Source: Multivorans sp965116445 (lineage in GTDB: Bacteria > Acidobacteriota > Thermoanaerobaculia > Multivoradales > Multivoraceae). Taken from it: a DNA stretch of 64,000 nt. The stretch spans positions 3,596,001 to 3,660,000 of the forward strand of contig OZ220688.1 of the NCBI GenBank assembly GCA_965116445.1. Direction: 5' to 3'. Made by a program: the position numbers and the translations under genes. The notes beneath the pieces are model-generated. The model saw nothing but the letters and a program-made list of their open reading frames with translations, searched no databases and had not been told where the DNA came from. Of this stretch, positions 9,083 through 18,173 are shown one piece after another. Every line of letters begins with the position of its first letter. Within the stretch, counting starts at the first letter, position 1.

Positions 9083-11593
9083 CTACGGGGCGGACGCTGC
9101 TTCGGGTGGTATTGGCGAGAGTGGCCGGACTGCATCTGGTGGACTGGTGTCCGCCAGTTCCACGGCGGCGCCGCGCAGCATGACGGCGAACACGCGGTAA
9201 CGCTCGTCGAAGGAAGAGGCGTCGACCTTGCCGGGAACCGCTCCCCGGAAGCCGGCGCGCAGGAGACCCGGATTCCCGAAGCGCTCGGCGATGTCGGGCC
9301 GTTCCCGGGTGAGTCCCAGGTTGGTCAGGAAGTGGCCGTCGCGGTAGAGGACGATCTGGCGTGGCCGCTCGCCTCGCTGGGTGTCCGCCGCCCAGCCTTC
9401 GATCTCGATTCGATCGGCCTGCCTGACCAGACTGAACTCCCCTTCGAAGCCGTTGCCGGTCCGGCGCACTGGCAGGCGGCGGCCGTCGCTGGTCGGCATG
9501 ACCTCCACATTGCCGGGTTCGATCTCAAGAGGCAGATAGGAGAAGCGGAGGCGGCTGCCTACGCCGCGCCGCGACACGGCGTAGGCAACGACGCCTTCGC
9601 GCTCTACGAGGCCTCGATCGGCCGAGGCCCAGAAGGCGAAGCCGCTGTTCTCGAAGGACGGCCCGTAGGCTGCGACCAGATCGGGCCGGCGGTGGGGGCC
9701 GGGCTGGTGGACACTCATCTCGCCGCCGATGAACAGGACGACCGCTTCGACCCCCTGCGGGTTCGGCGGCTCGTCGCGGATGAAGCCGCTGACGATGAAC
9801 TCGGCCGTACCCTCCGCCGGCCCGCTTCCCGGTCGCGGAAGGACCGCATCGAGCGCGCCGTCGAAGCCGGCTGGAGGGCGGGCGACCGGAATGCGGCTCG
9901 GCGGCTCCGATCCCCCGTCGACGCGGTAGCGTAGCACGGCCTCGAGGTGGCCGGCGGCGCTTCGTGCGACCTCGTACCGGTAGGGATCGCCTGCTCCCCG
10001 GGCCCCGGGATCGCGTGGAGTCAGCGAGTGGAGGCTCCACTCCTCGCCGTGGTCGAAGTCCTCCACCTCTTCGTAGCCGAGGTTCGACGGGAATCCGGCG
10101 CCTTCTCGTGGATCCTGGACCCCGTAGTTGTCCGCTCTCAGAAGCAGCAGGTCGGGCAGGAAGCGTTCCGTGGCGACGCGGCGTGGGACGTCGTAGCGAA
10201 GGCCGGGCGTGACCAGGCCCCCTCGATCGACGATCCGCAGGCCGCTGACCCAGCCGACGTGGCCGATCTCACGGACGAGAACGGATGTGCTCGAATCGTA
10301 GCGCTCGGCGAGCCACCGGCCTATGTCTTCCAGCCGCTGCTGGCGGGCGGTCGCTTCCACGCGGTATGCGGTCTGCTGGGACGTGTTGCGCAACACCGGC
10401 AACGTGAGCAAGAGGATCGGGACTGCCGTCAGCAGGACGGCAACTAGCGGGCGACGGAGGGTGGAGCGGGCGGTGACGGGAAGAAGGTCCGTCGCCTGCC
10501 GGCAGAGCCGACCGACCCCGACCTGGCTGGCGTGGACGCCCAGCGCGAGCAGGAACGCCCCGAGGATGTTCAGCGTGTAGTAGTGCCACGTGTATCCCGG
10601 CAGCGATCCGATGGCGGCATAGCCGAGGAGAGCGCCGGGCGGGAAGGCGATCAGAGGCCAGAGGTCGGCCCGGCGTCGCAACAGCGCGGTAGCGCCGATA
10701 ATCAGAAGAGCCGTGAGAAGCAATGGCCCGGCGATCGATTGCGCCAGCGACGGGTTGTACGCCGCCAGCAGGCTGTTGCCGGCTTCGACGTAGATCTCCC
10801 GAACCAGATCCAGATAGCGCCATAGCGAGACGATGCTCTCGCCCTCCTTTGCTCCCAGCGTCTTCGGCAGGACGTCGCCGTAGTAGGCGAACGCGAACAG
10901 GAGCCAGGGCAGTGCCACGGCCAGCGCCACCAGTGCCTGGCGCACGGGTGGCTTGCGATCGCGCAGCCAGCCGTGAACGATCAGCATGATCGCGAGCAGG
11001 GCGCCCTCCGGTCGGGTCAGGAACAGCAATGCGGCTGTGGCGGCGGCGGCGGTGGCGCGATCGCTCAGGTGAAAGTCGAGCGCCAGCAGAAAGAGCAGGG
11101 CGAAGAGGTGGATCTCCATCCCCACGTAGAGATAGTTGTAGGCGACGGCGGGATTGAACGTGACCAGGGCGACCGCCAGAGGCGCGGTTGGCCCGGCTCC
11201 GAGGCGAACCAGGAGTCTGGCCGCCAACGCGGCCGTGCCCAGCATGCAGAGCAGTCCGAACCCGTTCTGCCATGCCGCGGCCTGACCGTTGCCGAGGACG
11301 ACGAACACGCTGCTGAGCACGGTGTATAGCGGTGTCGTGAAGCCCATAACGTGCTCGCCGGCGTTGTAGACCAGACCGTTGCCCTCCGCGAGGTTGCGGG
11401 CGTACCGGAGGACGATCAACTGGTCCTCGAACTGCAGCCGCAGCACGAGGTTGGGGATCAGGCGTGCGGCGAACCATGCGCCGAAGATGGCGAAGGCGAT
11501 CCAGGCGCTCGCTGCGAACAGGCGTTTCTTTCGGGCGGCAAGAACCGAGGCTCCGGGGTCGCCCTCGTTGCGTCCCGGTACGGTCGCTGTCAT
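9083..11593 (-). CDS. GT39/GT87-like membrane glycosyltransferase with two C-terminal beta modules
   Basis: This 836-residue protein begins with a membrane helix, then a FEDQLIVLRYARNLAEGNGL segment (about 55-74) and GEHVMGFTTPLYTVL. This matches the acidic first-loop motif and 'RYARNLAEGxGLVYNxGExVxGxTxPL' pattern of polyprenyl-phosphate-dependent mannosyl- and arabinosyltransferases. About ten more hydrophobic helices follow up to residue 410. The C-terminal 300 residues lie outside the membrane and hold two copies of a module shared with the next two upstream proteins; the second contains GWAAD (about 731), RPRQIVLYRDGHF and GFRGAVPG. The start overlaps the upstream stop by 4 nt. The likely role is transfer of a sugar to a cell-surface glycan; donor and acceptor are unknown. 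Confidence 0.75.
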   Translation of the reverse strand: MTATVPGRNEGDPGASVLAARKKRLFAASAWIAFAIFGAWFAARLIPNLVLRLQFEDQLIVLRYARNLAEGNGLVYNAGEHVMGFTTPLYTVLSSVFVVLGNGQAAAWQNGFGLLCMLGTAALAARLLVRLGAGPTAPLAVALVTFNPAVAYNYLYVGMEIHLFALLFLLALDFHLSDRATAAAATAALLFLTRPEGALLAIMLIVHGWLRDRKPPVRQALVALAVALPWLLFAFAYYGDVLPKTLGAKEGESIVSLWRYLDLVREIYVEAGNSLLAAYNPSLAQSIAGPLLLTALLIIGATALLRRRADLWPLIAFPPGALLGYAAIGSLPGYTWHYYTLNILGAFLLALGVHASQVGVGRLCRQATDLLPVTARSTLRRPLVAVLLTAVPILLLTLPVLRNTSQQTAYRVEATARQQRLEDIGRWLAERYDSSTSVLVREIGHVGWVSGLRIVDRGGLVTPGLRYDVPRRVATERFLPDLLLLRADNYGVQDPREGAGFPSNLGYEEVEDFDHGEEWSLHSLTPRDPGARGAGDPYRYEVARSAAGHLEAVLRYRVDGGSEPPSRIPVARPPAGFDGALDAVLPRPGSGPAEGTAEFIVSGFIRDEPPNPQGVEAVVLFIGGEMSVHQPGPHRRPDLVAAYGPSFENSGFAFWASADRGLVEREGVVAYAVSRRGVGSRLRFSYLPLEIEPGNVEVMPTSDGRRLPVRRTGNGFEGEFSLVRQADRIEIEGWAADTQRGERPRQIVLYRDGHFLTNLGLTRERPDIAERFGNPGLLRAGFRGAVPGKVDASSFDERYRVFAVMLRGAAVELADTSPPDAVRPLSPIPPEAASAP

Positions 11594-14500
11594 CGAGGCG
11601 GGTCCGGTCGGGCCAGGTTCGGCAGTTCGACGGCAACGCCGCGCAGCATGATCGCGAACACTCGGTGTCGGTCGCTGAAGGTCTTCGGATCGGATGGCTC
11701 CGGCACGGCGCCCCGGAACCCGGTTCGGAGTAGTCGGGGGTCGCCATGGTGTTCGGCGACATCGGGTCGCTTCTGGTCGATACCCAGATTGGCCAGGAAC
11801 GTCCCGTCACGGTAGATGACGATCTGGCGAGGACGCTCACCCCGGTCGAGGTCGCCGGCCCAGCCTTCGATCAGGGTGCGGCGAGCTGGCTTGGACAGCG
11901 AGTCAATCGCGCCGTCAAATCCGTCACGCGGTGGCTGCACGGGCAGCCTCCGCCCGTCACTCACGGGGAGAAACTCCGTGCCGCTCGGGTCGCTCTCGAG
12001 CGGTCGATACGCGAACGGCAGCCGGGCGGCTACATGGCGGCGGGAGACCGCATAGACGACGAGTCCCTCGCGCTCAATCACACCCTCGTCGGCGGCGGTC
12101 AGGAGACGATTCCAGGTCGAAACGCGCTGGTCGAAGACCCCGAAACCGCTTTGGAGATGTCCGGCGCGCTCAAGGGCCTTCGCATGCCGGAGTCCTGTCG
12201 TTCCGACCCAGAGTTCACGTCCACCGAGGAAGGCCACGATCTCTTGGTGGCTTCCCAGATCGCGCCGGTCGGCGGCCCATCCGAGGACTCTCTTGCGGTC
12301 CCGCCCCCAACCGTTGACGAAACCGACGATTCCGCTGCCGGCCGACTGGACGGGAATGTGTTCGGGCAGTGCGTCCGGGTTGTCCCGGGGGCGCTTCAGC
12401 AGCACCTGGCGGCCCTCGGCGTCGCGGCTCAGTTCGAACGTGCCAGTGCCGGGTGGTCTTGGCGGATACAGTTGTTGGACTTCGTGTCCGATCCTTGAGA
12501 GCAGGCGTACCGGTTCCTCGTCCAGCATGGCCGCCGGAAGGAAGATGTGGAACAGCATCTGTTCCCGATCGTCGCCGCGCCGTTGGACGCGCCGTCGCGA
12601 TGGGTCGTCCAGGCCCCGGTAGAGGAGATCCGGGCCGCCGAAAACGAAGAACTCGTCCGGGAGGAGCAGCTTCTCGCCGGGTCTGGAAAGCAGCCGGCCC
12701 TGGAAGCCGCTGGTCTGTGCCTCCACCTCGCTCTGGAAGAGGTGATCGACCTGTTCCAGGTACAGGTCGCTTCCGAGGTTCACGCCGCGCAGGCGTCCGG
12801 CCTCCAACGCGAGTTGCGGAGCCCGGCCGCCGCTCGCGAGCGGTATCAGCACCGTCCGGTCCTGGTCGCTCAGTGGGTCGCCGCCGCTGATCGCGTAGAC
12901 GCCGATTTCGTGGCCGCCCGCCGTCAGCCACCGCTCTTCGATCAGTGCCGCGAAGCGGCTCGCTCCCCGGTGCGTGAAGGTCTCCGCCGTGGCTCGTACA
13001 GTGCCATCGATCGAGACGGCCACCAGCGTCCCATCGGCGACGCCGGGCTCTACTCGCCCCTTGACCAGGCTCGGGACGAAGCCGGTCTCCGGTCTGACGT
13101 TTCGGTAGGCGCTCCGTCCCTCGATGATGGCCGTTCCGCCGCCTGCCGGGTCGCTGCCCGAGGCGCCGCCGCCGACCAGGCGATTGGTGGACAATCCGAG
13201 GAGATCGGCTCTCGGCCCGGCCGCGAAGACGCCCCGGAACGGATCGCTGGCCTCGCTGGCCTCGCGGTCCCGGAACATCTGGTCCAGGCGGTCGAGGGTC
13301 TGTTGGCGGCGGATGGAGTCCGTGCGGAAGCTGCGGATCGCGTCGCCGTCCCTGAAGCAGCAGATGCGGACTTCGCGAGGAGAACGATCGGAGAGCCGCT
13401 TGCCGTCAACGGGCCAGGGCGGCTCGCCGCCGATCTCCGCCGCGATCGTCGGCACGACGTCGATGGTCCGGACCAAGTGGTCGAAGACAGCGCCTTGGAC
13501 CTGTCCCGGACGTTTCACGAGCAGTGGCACTTCGAGCACGTCTTCGACGTTCGCCGAGGTAGGGGAACGCCGAGGCTGTCCGGGTCGAAAGCTGTGCCCG
13601 TGGTCCGCGGCCACGACGATCAAGGCGCGGTCGTAGATGTCGGCTCTCCTCAGCCGATCGAGGATCTGTCCCAGCACGCGATCGGCGTAGCCGACCTGGA
13701 GAAGATGGCGCTGCAGTCCGTGAATCGTTGGCGGTTCGTCGTCGGTCAGGGTCCGTGGTTCGAAGCCTGGGGGGCTGATCGGTGTCCCGACCGGCGTGTA
13801 TTCCCGTCCGCTCGGCAGGTACTTCCAGGGGCGGTGAGGCAGGTTCAGATGGAGGTAGTAGAGCGTGGCCCCGTCAGGCCCCTCGTCGATGCGCTGCAGA
13901 AAGTCGTCAACCATGCGCGGAACGTTCTGATCGAGGACGCCACCGCCGGCAGGCCCGCGGTCGACGTCCGGGACCGAGCGGTCGGGGCGGAATCCGGTCC
14001 ATGCGTGGCTGATGGAGGGCAAGTTCGTGCGCAGCGCGGGCGGGAGAAGGAGGTGGCCGTAGACGACGCCGATGTCGTCGGCTGCCCGCGGGATTTGTCG
14101 CCACGGGTTTGGTTGCGTCTCGGCGCAGATCGCGGGGGGGCAGAGGTTGGTCACGGTCTCGTGGGCCACGACGCGATAGCCGCCACGGCTCGCCAGCCAC
14201 GAGAAGAGATTCGATGAATGATCGCTGTAGTGGGCCGTCGTGTCGCTTAGCGGCAAGACTCCGGTGAGCAGCGCCGGAACCGCCTTGGCCGTCTGCAGTC
14301 CGACGGTCACCGCGCGGGGGTACCAGTCGGCGCCTTCGGCCAGGCCGGCGAATGATGGAAAACGGCGGCTGTCGATGGAACCGTCGGGCCGCTGGAGGGA
14401 ACTCGCTGGCAACTCGTCGAAGATCAGCAGGACAATCGGCAGGTCGCTCCGCAGCGCCGGCGCCGCGGCGATTACCGCGTCGGGTTTGAATTGAGTCGCC

Positions 14501-15015
14501 GAGCCGCTCGCAAGGAGGCTTCGAACGCCCGGCCGAAGTAGGAAGACGGAGGGCGCGACGATCGCTGCGACGCCGCCTATCGCAAGCGCGTGCGAGAAGA
14601 CGCGGTAGCGGTTCAGGAAAATGCCGATCCCTGTGCCGCCCGCGAGTGCCAGAGCCACTGCCACGGCGCCGGGCAGCCAGTGCAGCAACTGGAGGATGAA
14701 GGCCGCGGCGAGCAACATTCTTGCGCCGTCGGCCCACCGGCGTCCGGCGCGACTGGTGCGTATGGCGGGAACGAGCAATGGAGATGCCAGCAATGCCGGG
14801 ATTCCGAGGGTGCCGCCAAGCACCAACAGCGCGAGCGGCGTTCCGGTCAACCGCTGGGCGACCAGGAAATCCGGCTGGCTGCCGATCAGGTCGAGGATCG
14901 GCTGGGCTACGGCGAAGGTCCAGAGCGCCAGCAGATGCGCCGCTGCGATCCAGGCTGTGGAGGCGGGGCTGTCGCGGTCCCGGCCCTGCGCTTCGGCGGC
15001 GGCCGTGTCCTGCAT
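11590..15015 (-). CDS. Membrane sulfatase/phosphoglycerol-transferase-like protein with C-terminal beta modules
   Basis: This 1141-residue protein has four or five membrane helices in its first 170 residues. An alkaline-phosphatase-superfamily domain follows: metal residues in LIFDELP (about 195-201), a nucleophile region QTAKAVPALLTG (Thr in place of the sulfatase Cys/Ser, as in LtaS-type transferases), YLHLNLPHRPWKYLPSG, and ADHGHS (about 469). Residues 850-1141 carry two copies of the GWAxD module (GWAAD at about 913, GWAGD at about 1049) shared with both neighbours. The domain order suggests a transferase or hydrolase acting outside the cell membrane on a glycan or phospholipid head group. 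It overlaps the downstream glycosyltransferase-like gene by 4 nt and follows its paralogue by 11 nt. Confidence 0.75.
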   Translation of the reverse strand: MQDTAAAEAQGRDRDSPASTAWIAAAHLLALWTFAVAQPILDLIGSQPDFLVAQRLTGTPLALLVLGGTLGIPALLASPLLVPAIRTSRAGRRWADGARMLLAAAFILQLLHWLPGAVAVALALAGGTGIGIFLNRYRVFSHALAIGGVAAIVAPSVFLLRPGVRSLLASGSATQFKPDAVIAAAPALRSDLPIVLLIFDELPASSLQRPDGSIDSRRFPSFAGLAEGADWYPRAVTVGLQTAKAVPALLTGVLPLSDTTAHYSDHSSNLFSWLASRGGYRVVAHETVTNLCPPAICAETQPNPWRQIPRAADDIGVVYGHLLLPPALRTNLPSISHAWTGFRPDRSVPDVDRGPAGGGVLDQNVPRMVDDFLQRIDEGPDGATLYYLHLNLPHRPWKYLPSGREYTPVGTPISPPGFEPRTLTDDEPPTIHGLQRHLLQVGYADRVLGQILDRLRRADIYDRALIVVAADHGHSFRPGQPRRSPTSANVEDVLEVPLLVKRPGQVQGAVFDHLVRTIDVVPTIAAEIGGEPPWPVDGKRLSDRSPREVRICCFRDGDAIRSFRTDSIRRQQTLDRLDQMFRDREASEASDPFRGVFAAGPRADLLGLSTNRLVGGGASGSDPAGGGTAIIEGRSAYRNVRPETGFVPSLVKGRVEPGVADGTLVAVSIDGTVRATAETFTHRGASRFAALIEERWLTAGGHEIGVYAISGGDPLSDQDRTVLIPLASGGRAPQLALEAGRLRGVNLGSDLYLEQVDHLFQSEVEAQTSGFQGRLLSRPGEKLLLPDEFFVFGGPDLLYRGLDDPSRRRVQRRGDDREQMLFHIFLPAAMLDEEPVRLLSRIGHEVQQLYPPRPPGTGTFELSRDAEGRQVLLKRPRDNPDALPEHIPVQSAGSGIVGFVNGWGRDRKRVLGWAADRRDLGSHQEIVAFLGGRELWVGTTGLRHAKALERAGHLQSGFGVFDQRVSTWNRLLTAADEGVIEREGLVVYAVSRRHVAARLPFAYRPLESDPSGTEFLPVSDGRRLPVQPPRDGFDGAIDSLSKPARRTLIEGWAGDLDRGERPRQIVIYRDGTFLANLGIDQKRPDVAEHHGDPRLLRTGFRGAVPEPSDPKTFSDRHRVFAIMLRGVAVELPNLARPDPPR

Positions 15016-15026
15016 TGCAGCGGCCT

Positions 15027-18000
15027 CTACTCCGCCGTTCCGGACGCTGTGTGGATCGGCAGTTCGACGGCGACTCCGCTCAACATCAGGGCGAAGACCC
15101 GGTAGTCCTCAGCGAACGATGCCGGTTCGGGAGCCCCGGGGACGGCGCCGCGGAAGCCGGTACGCAGCAATCCGGGGTCGTTGTGGTGCTGAACCACGTC
15201 CGGGCGCTCCCGATTGACGCCCAGAGCGGCCCGGAACTGGCCGTCGCGGTAGAGCACGACCTGGCGCGGCCGGAGGCTGTGGGTGAGATTCGCGGCCCAG
15301 CCCTCGATCAGGGTCCGCCGTCCTGGCTTGACGACCAGATCGACTGCGCCCTCGAAGCCGTTGCCGGTCTGCAGCACGGGGAGTCTGCGGCCATCGCTTA
15401 CCGGGAGAATCTCCGCTTCGTTCTCTTCCTCGAGGGGCGCATAGAAGAAGCGCAGGCGAGTCGCGGTGCCCCGGGGGGAGACGGCGTACACGACGAAGCC
15501 CTCGCGCCGGATCGTTGCCATGGTCTCGGACGCAGCCTCCGCGTCGCGCGCGTTCACGGTTCGACCCTTGCGCGTGAAACCGCTGTACAGGTGTTCCCGA
15601 CCGTAGCGTTCCGCGACGCTGTATCGTTCGATGTCCCTAGAGCCGGCCCAGAACTGGCTTCCTTCGAGGAAAGCGACGACCTCCAGCGTGCTCCCGGGAT
15701 CGGCGAGATCCACGGCCCAGCCGTGAATGGTGGCGTTGGCGCGGTGCGGGCCCTCCAGGTAGCCGATCACGCCGTCGGCAGTCTGCCGCTGCACGGGGAT
15801 TCGCACGGCGGCTTCGTCGATGGAACTCCTGGAGCGGCGCACCAGGGCGTCGTCGCGGCTTCCTGGCGCACCCCGGGCGATCTCGTAGACGAAGCTCGGA
15901 GCACCTTGCACATGTTCGAGTTCAGGGGAGTCGCCTCCCTCCGAGATCAGGAAGACATCGATGTGGTTGAGTCCGGGTCGGAGGAGATGTTCCGGCAGCA
16001 GGGCGGTGAACCGAATCTCTCCGTTGTTGGTCTGGTGGGGACGAACGGTGGTCGCGATGACGCCGTTCAGGGCCAGGGCGGCAGTGCGTTCGAGAAGGGA
16101 CTCCGGGCCGACGAGGATTCCCTGAACAAGGGCCGGCAGCCGCTCCTTTTGCGGGTCGACTTTGTCCCAGCGCTCGGGGGCTTCCAGCCGAATGCCGATT
16201 TCGCTGCTTTCGCGTCGCAGCTCGGAGATCCTGAGGCCGTGGAGGCTGGGAACCGCGCCGATAGCGATCGGATCGTTCGTTTCTCCCAGGAGTGCGGCCT
16301 GCTCCGCCAGACGCTCGCGCCGCCAGGGTCCCCGGTCGTTCGGCAGCTCGACGTTGGCGACGTACTTGCCGATCAGTGGAAGCGTCCCGGGGTTCTGCGC
16401 CTGGGGCACGGCGCTCGGGTCGGCACCCGCGAGTTCGAGCAGCCGCGGTGCCAGTTCGACCAGAGAAAGGGGAGTTTCGTCGATCGCCGCCTCGCTCTGA
16501 AACGGCGCTTTGATGATGAGCGGCACCGTGGCGAGGTCAAGGGGCTGCTTCCCGGTCGGATCGTTGACGTCGAGCAGCCGGCGGGACTTGCCGGGCTCGA
16601 AGGCCACGCCGTGATCCGCGGTCACGGCGATCAGACTCCGGTCGAACAGGTCGAGGGCCTCCAGTTTCTCGTTCAACTCGCCGATCAGGCGGTCGACGAA
16701 CTGCACCTGCAGCAAGTAGCGCTTCTGGTGGTGGCGGACCGGCCAGGAGTCGGTCGTCCACAACTCCCGCTGGAGTCCGTGGACGCGGTTCCGGGTGACG
16801 CGGTAGGTGTGCCCCGACGGCAGGTACTCCCACGGGCGATGAGGCAGCAAGCTGTGCAGGAAGTAGAAACCCGGGCGTTGGCCGTTCGGCTTGATCGAGT
16901 CGCCGAACCGGCGGAACTCGGCCGCCCTGTCGGCCTCTCGAAGGTGACGGAGTGCTCGCCGCACCGGCTCGTCGTTGGCGTCGTCGGTCGGCGTCGAGGT
17001 CTGGTCCCGACCGAAGGCGCTCCAGGTCTGCGTGACTTCCGGCAGTCGTTCAGTCCAGGCCGCCGGCAGTGTCAGGTTGAGCCAGACGATGCGGAGGTCG
17101 GAGAGCAGGAGGCTGAGGCGTGCTCCGAAGGCGGGGCGTTGTTCGGCCAGCAGGTTCAGTTCGGGCGGGCAGAGCGAAGTGATGGGCTCGATCGCGGAGA
17201 TGTCATGGCTTGGCGCCAGGACGGTAAACAGGTTGACGGGGTTCTCGGTGAATGTCGGAAGCCGGCCCTGCTCGGCTGCCTGGCCGGTCAGCATCGCCGG
17301 CACCGCGAGTTCGGAAACGTCGGCGGCTGCCGTTGCGTTCGGATACCAGGTGGCCTGGTCGGCCAGACGCGCCAGGTTGGGAAACCGCTCGCGGTCGATC
17401 GTTCCTTCGGCGTCGAGGATCGAAGTCAGCGACCACTCATCGAAGATCACCAGGATGACCGGTGCGCGGGCGCCGGTATCGCCAAGGTCGGCCAGGATCG
17501 CTTCGTTGGGGCTGGCCGCACTTTGACGAACGCGGCCGTCGAACACGAGGAGTGCCGGTACCAGGATCGCGGCGACAGATAGCAGCAGGCCGAACGAGCG
17601 GACGCCCCGAAAACGGATGTAGGTCCAACCCACGGCGGCGCCGGCGGCCAGCGCAAGGGTCGTGGCGACCGCTGCCGGAAGGCTGCGGATCGCCTGCAGC
17701 GCGATCACCGCGGCGAGCAGGCCGACGGGGGCTGCAATCGCCGGTCGCATCCAGGATGGGCGGAGGAACCGGAGCGCGCCGCCCGGTGCCGAAAGCACCA
17801 GCGTTGGGACAATAGCGACCATCAGGACCAGAGCCAGAAGATCGCCCATGTAGAGGTTGCGGATGGCGAAGAACTCGGGCGCCCGTCTGAGCACGTCGTA
17901 GACCGGCTGGGCGAAGGCGAGGCTGCTCAGGCCGGCGATCGCCAGCACGCCGCCGCCAAGCTCCTTGTGCAGTTGGAGCTGGTCGGTGCTCGGCGCAGGT

Positions 18001-18071
18001 ACCGGTGGCGCGTCGCCGTTCGCTTCGTCCTTCCGGTCTTGTCCGGGGGCTACCGGGCGCGACTTCGACAT
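15027..18071 (-). CDS. Membrane sulfatase/phosphoglycerol-transferase-like protein, paralogue, with C-terminal beta modules
   Basis: This 1014-residue protein is a divergent paralogue of the next gene downstream. It has membrane helices in residues 35-190, the metal motif VIFDEWS (about 208-214), a putative nucleophile region near ELAVPAMLTG, FLHSLLPHRPWEYLPSGH, and ADHGVAFEPGK (about 484-494). The C-terminal 270 residues hold two GWAxD modules (GWAVD at about 784, GWAAN at about 923). It is the first gene of a three-gene minus-strand operon and is divergent from ispG. The 102-nt gap to ispG must hold its promoter. It is probably a cell-envelope modifying enzyme; the substrate is not deducible. 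Confidence 0.75.
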   Translation of the reverse strand: MSKSRPVAPGQDRKDEANGDAPPVPAPSTDQLQLHKELGGGVLAIAGLSSLAFAQPVYDVLRRAPEFFAIRNLYMGDLLALVLMVAIVPTLVLSAPGGALRFLRPSWMRPAIAAPVGLLAAVIALQAIRSLPAAVATTLALAAGAAVGWTYIRFRGVRSFGLLLSVAAILVPALLVFDGRVRQSAASPNEAILADLGDTGARAPVILVIFDEWSLTSILDAEGTIDRERFPNLARLADQATWYPNATAAADVSELAVPAMLTGQAAEQGRLPTFTENPVNLFTVLAPSHDISAIEPITSLCPPELNLLAEQRPAFGARLSLLLSDLRIVWLNLTLPAAWTERLPEVTQTWSAFGRDQTSTPTDDANDEPVRRALRHLREADRAAEFRRFGDSIKPNGQRPGFYFLHSLLPHRPWEYLPSGHTYRVTRNRVHGLQRELWTTDSWPVRHHQKRYLLQVQFVDRLIGELNEKLEALDLFDRSLIAVTADHGVAFEPGKSRRLLDVNDPTGKQPLDLATVPLIIKAPFQSEAAIDETPLSLVELAPRLLELAGADPSAVPQAQNPGTLPLIGKYVANVELPNDRGPWRRERLAEQAALLGETNDPIAIGAVPSLHGLRISELRRESSEIGIRLEAPERWDKVDPQKERLPALVQGILVGPESLLERTAALALNGVIATTVRPHQTNNGEIRFTALLPEHLLRPGLNHIDVFLISEGGDSPELEHVQGAPSFVYEIARGAPGSRDDALVRRSRSSIDEAAVRIPVQRQTADGVIGYLEGPHRANATIHGWAVDLADPGSTLEVVAFLEGSQFWAGSRDIERYSVAERYGREHLYSGFTRKGRTVNARDAEAASETMATIRREGFVVYAVSPRGTATRLRFFYAPLEEENEAEILPVSDGRRLPVLQTGNGFEGAVDLVVKPGRRTLIEGWAANLTHSLRPRQVVLYRDGQFRAALGVNRERPDVVQHHNDPGLLRTGFRGAVPGAPEPASFAEDYRVFALMLSGVAVELPIHTASGTAE

Positions 18072-18173
18072 GGACGGCGATGCTATCCGTATCCCTGCAA
18101 GGGCAACTCGTTGAGCTGGTCACGAACCGGACGGGCCCTTCGGCGATTGCCTGGCTGCTAGCCTGCCGCCGTC

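Noticed and set aside
9083..11593. Reading the glycosyltransferase-like protein as a sulfatase paralogue because of its shared C-terminus
   Set aside because: The N-terminal half lacks the FDE and ADHG metal motifs and instead matches GT39/GT87-type membrane transferases; only the C-terminal modules are shared.
14721..17582. A 953-codon open frame on the plus strand
   Set aside because: Antisense to the two sulfatase-like genes, which show clear domains; no recognisable motif in the antisense product.
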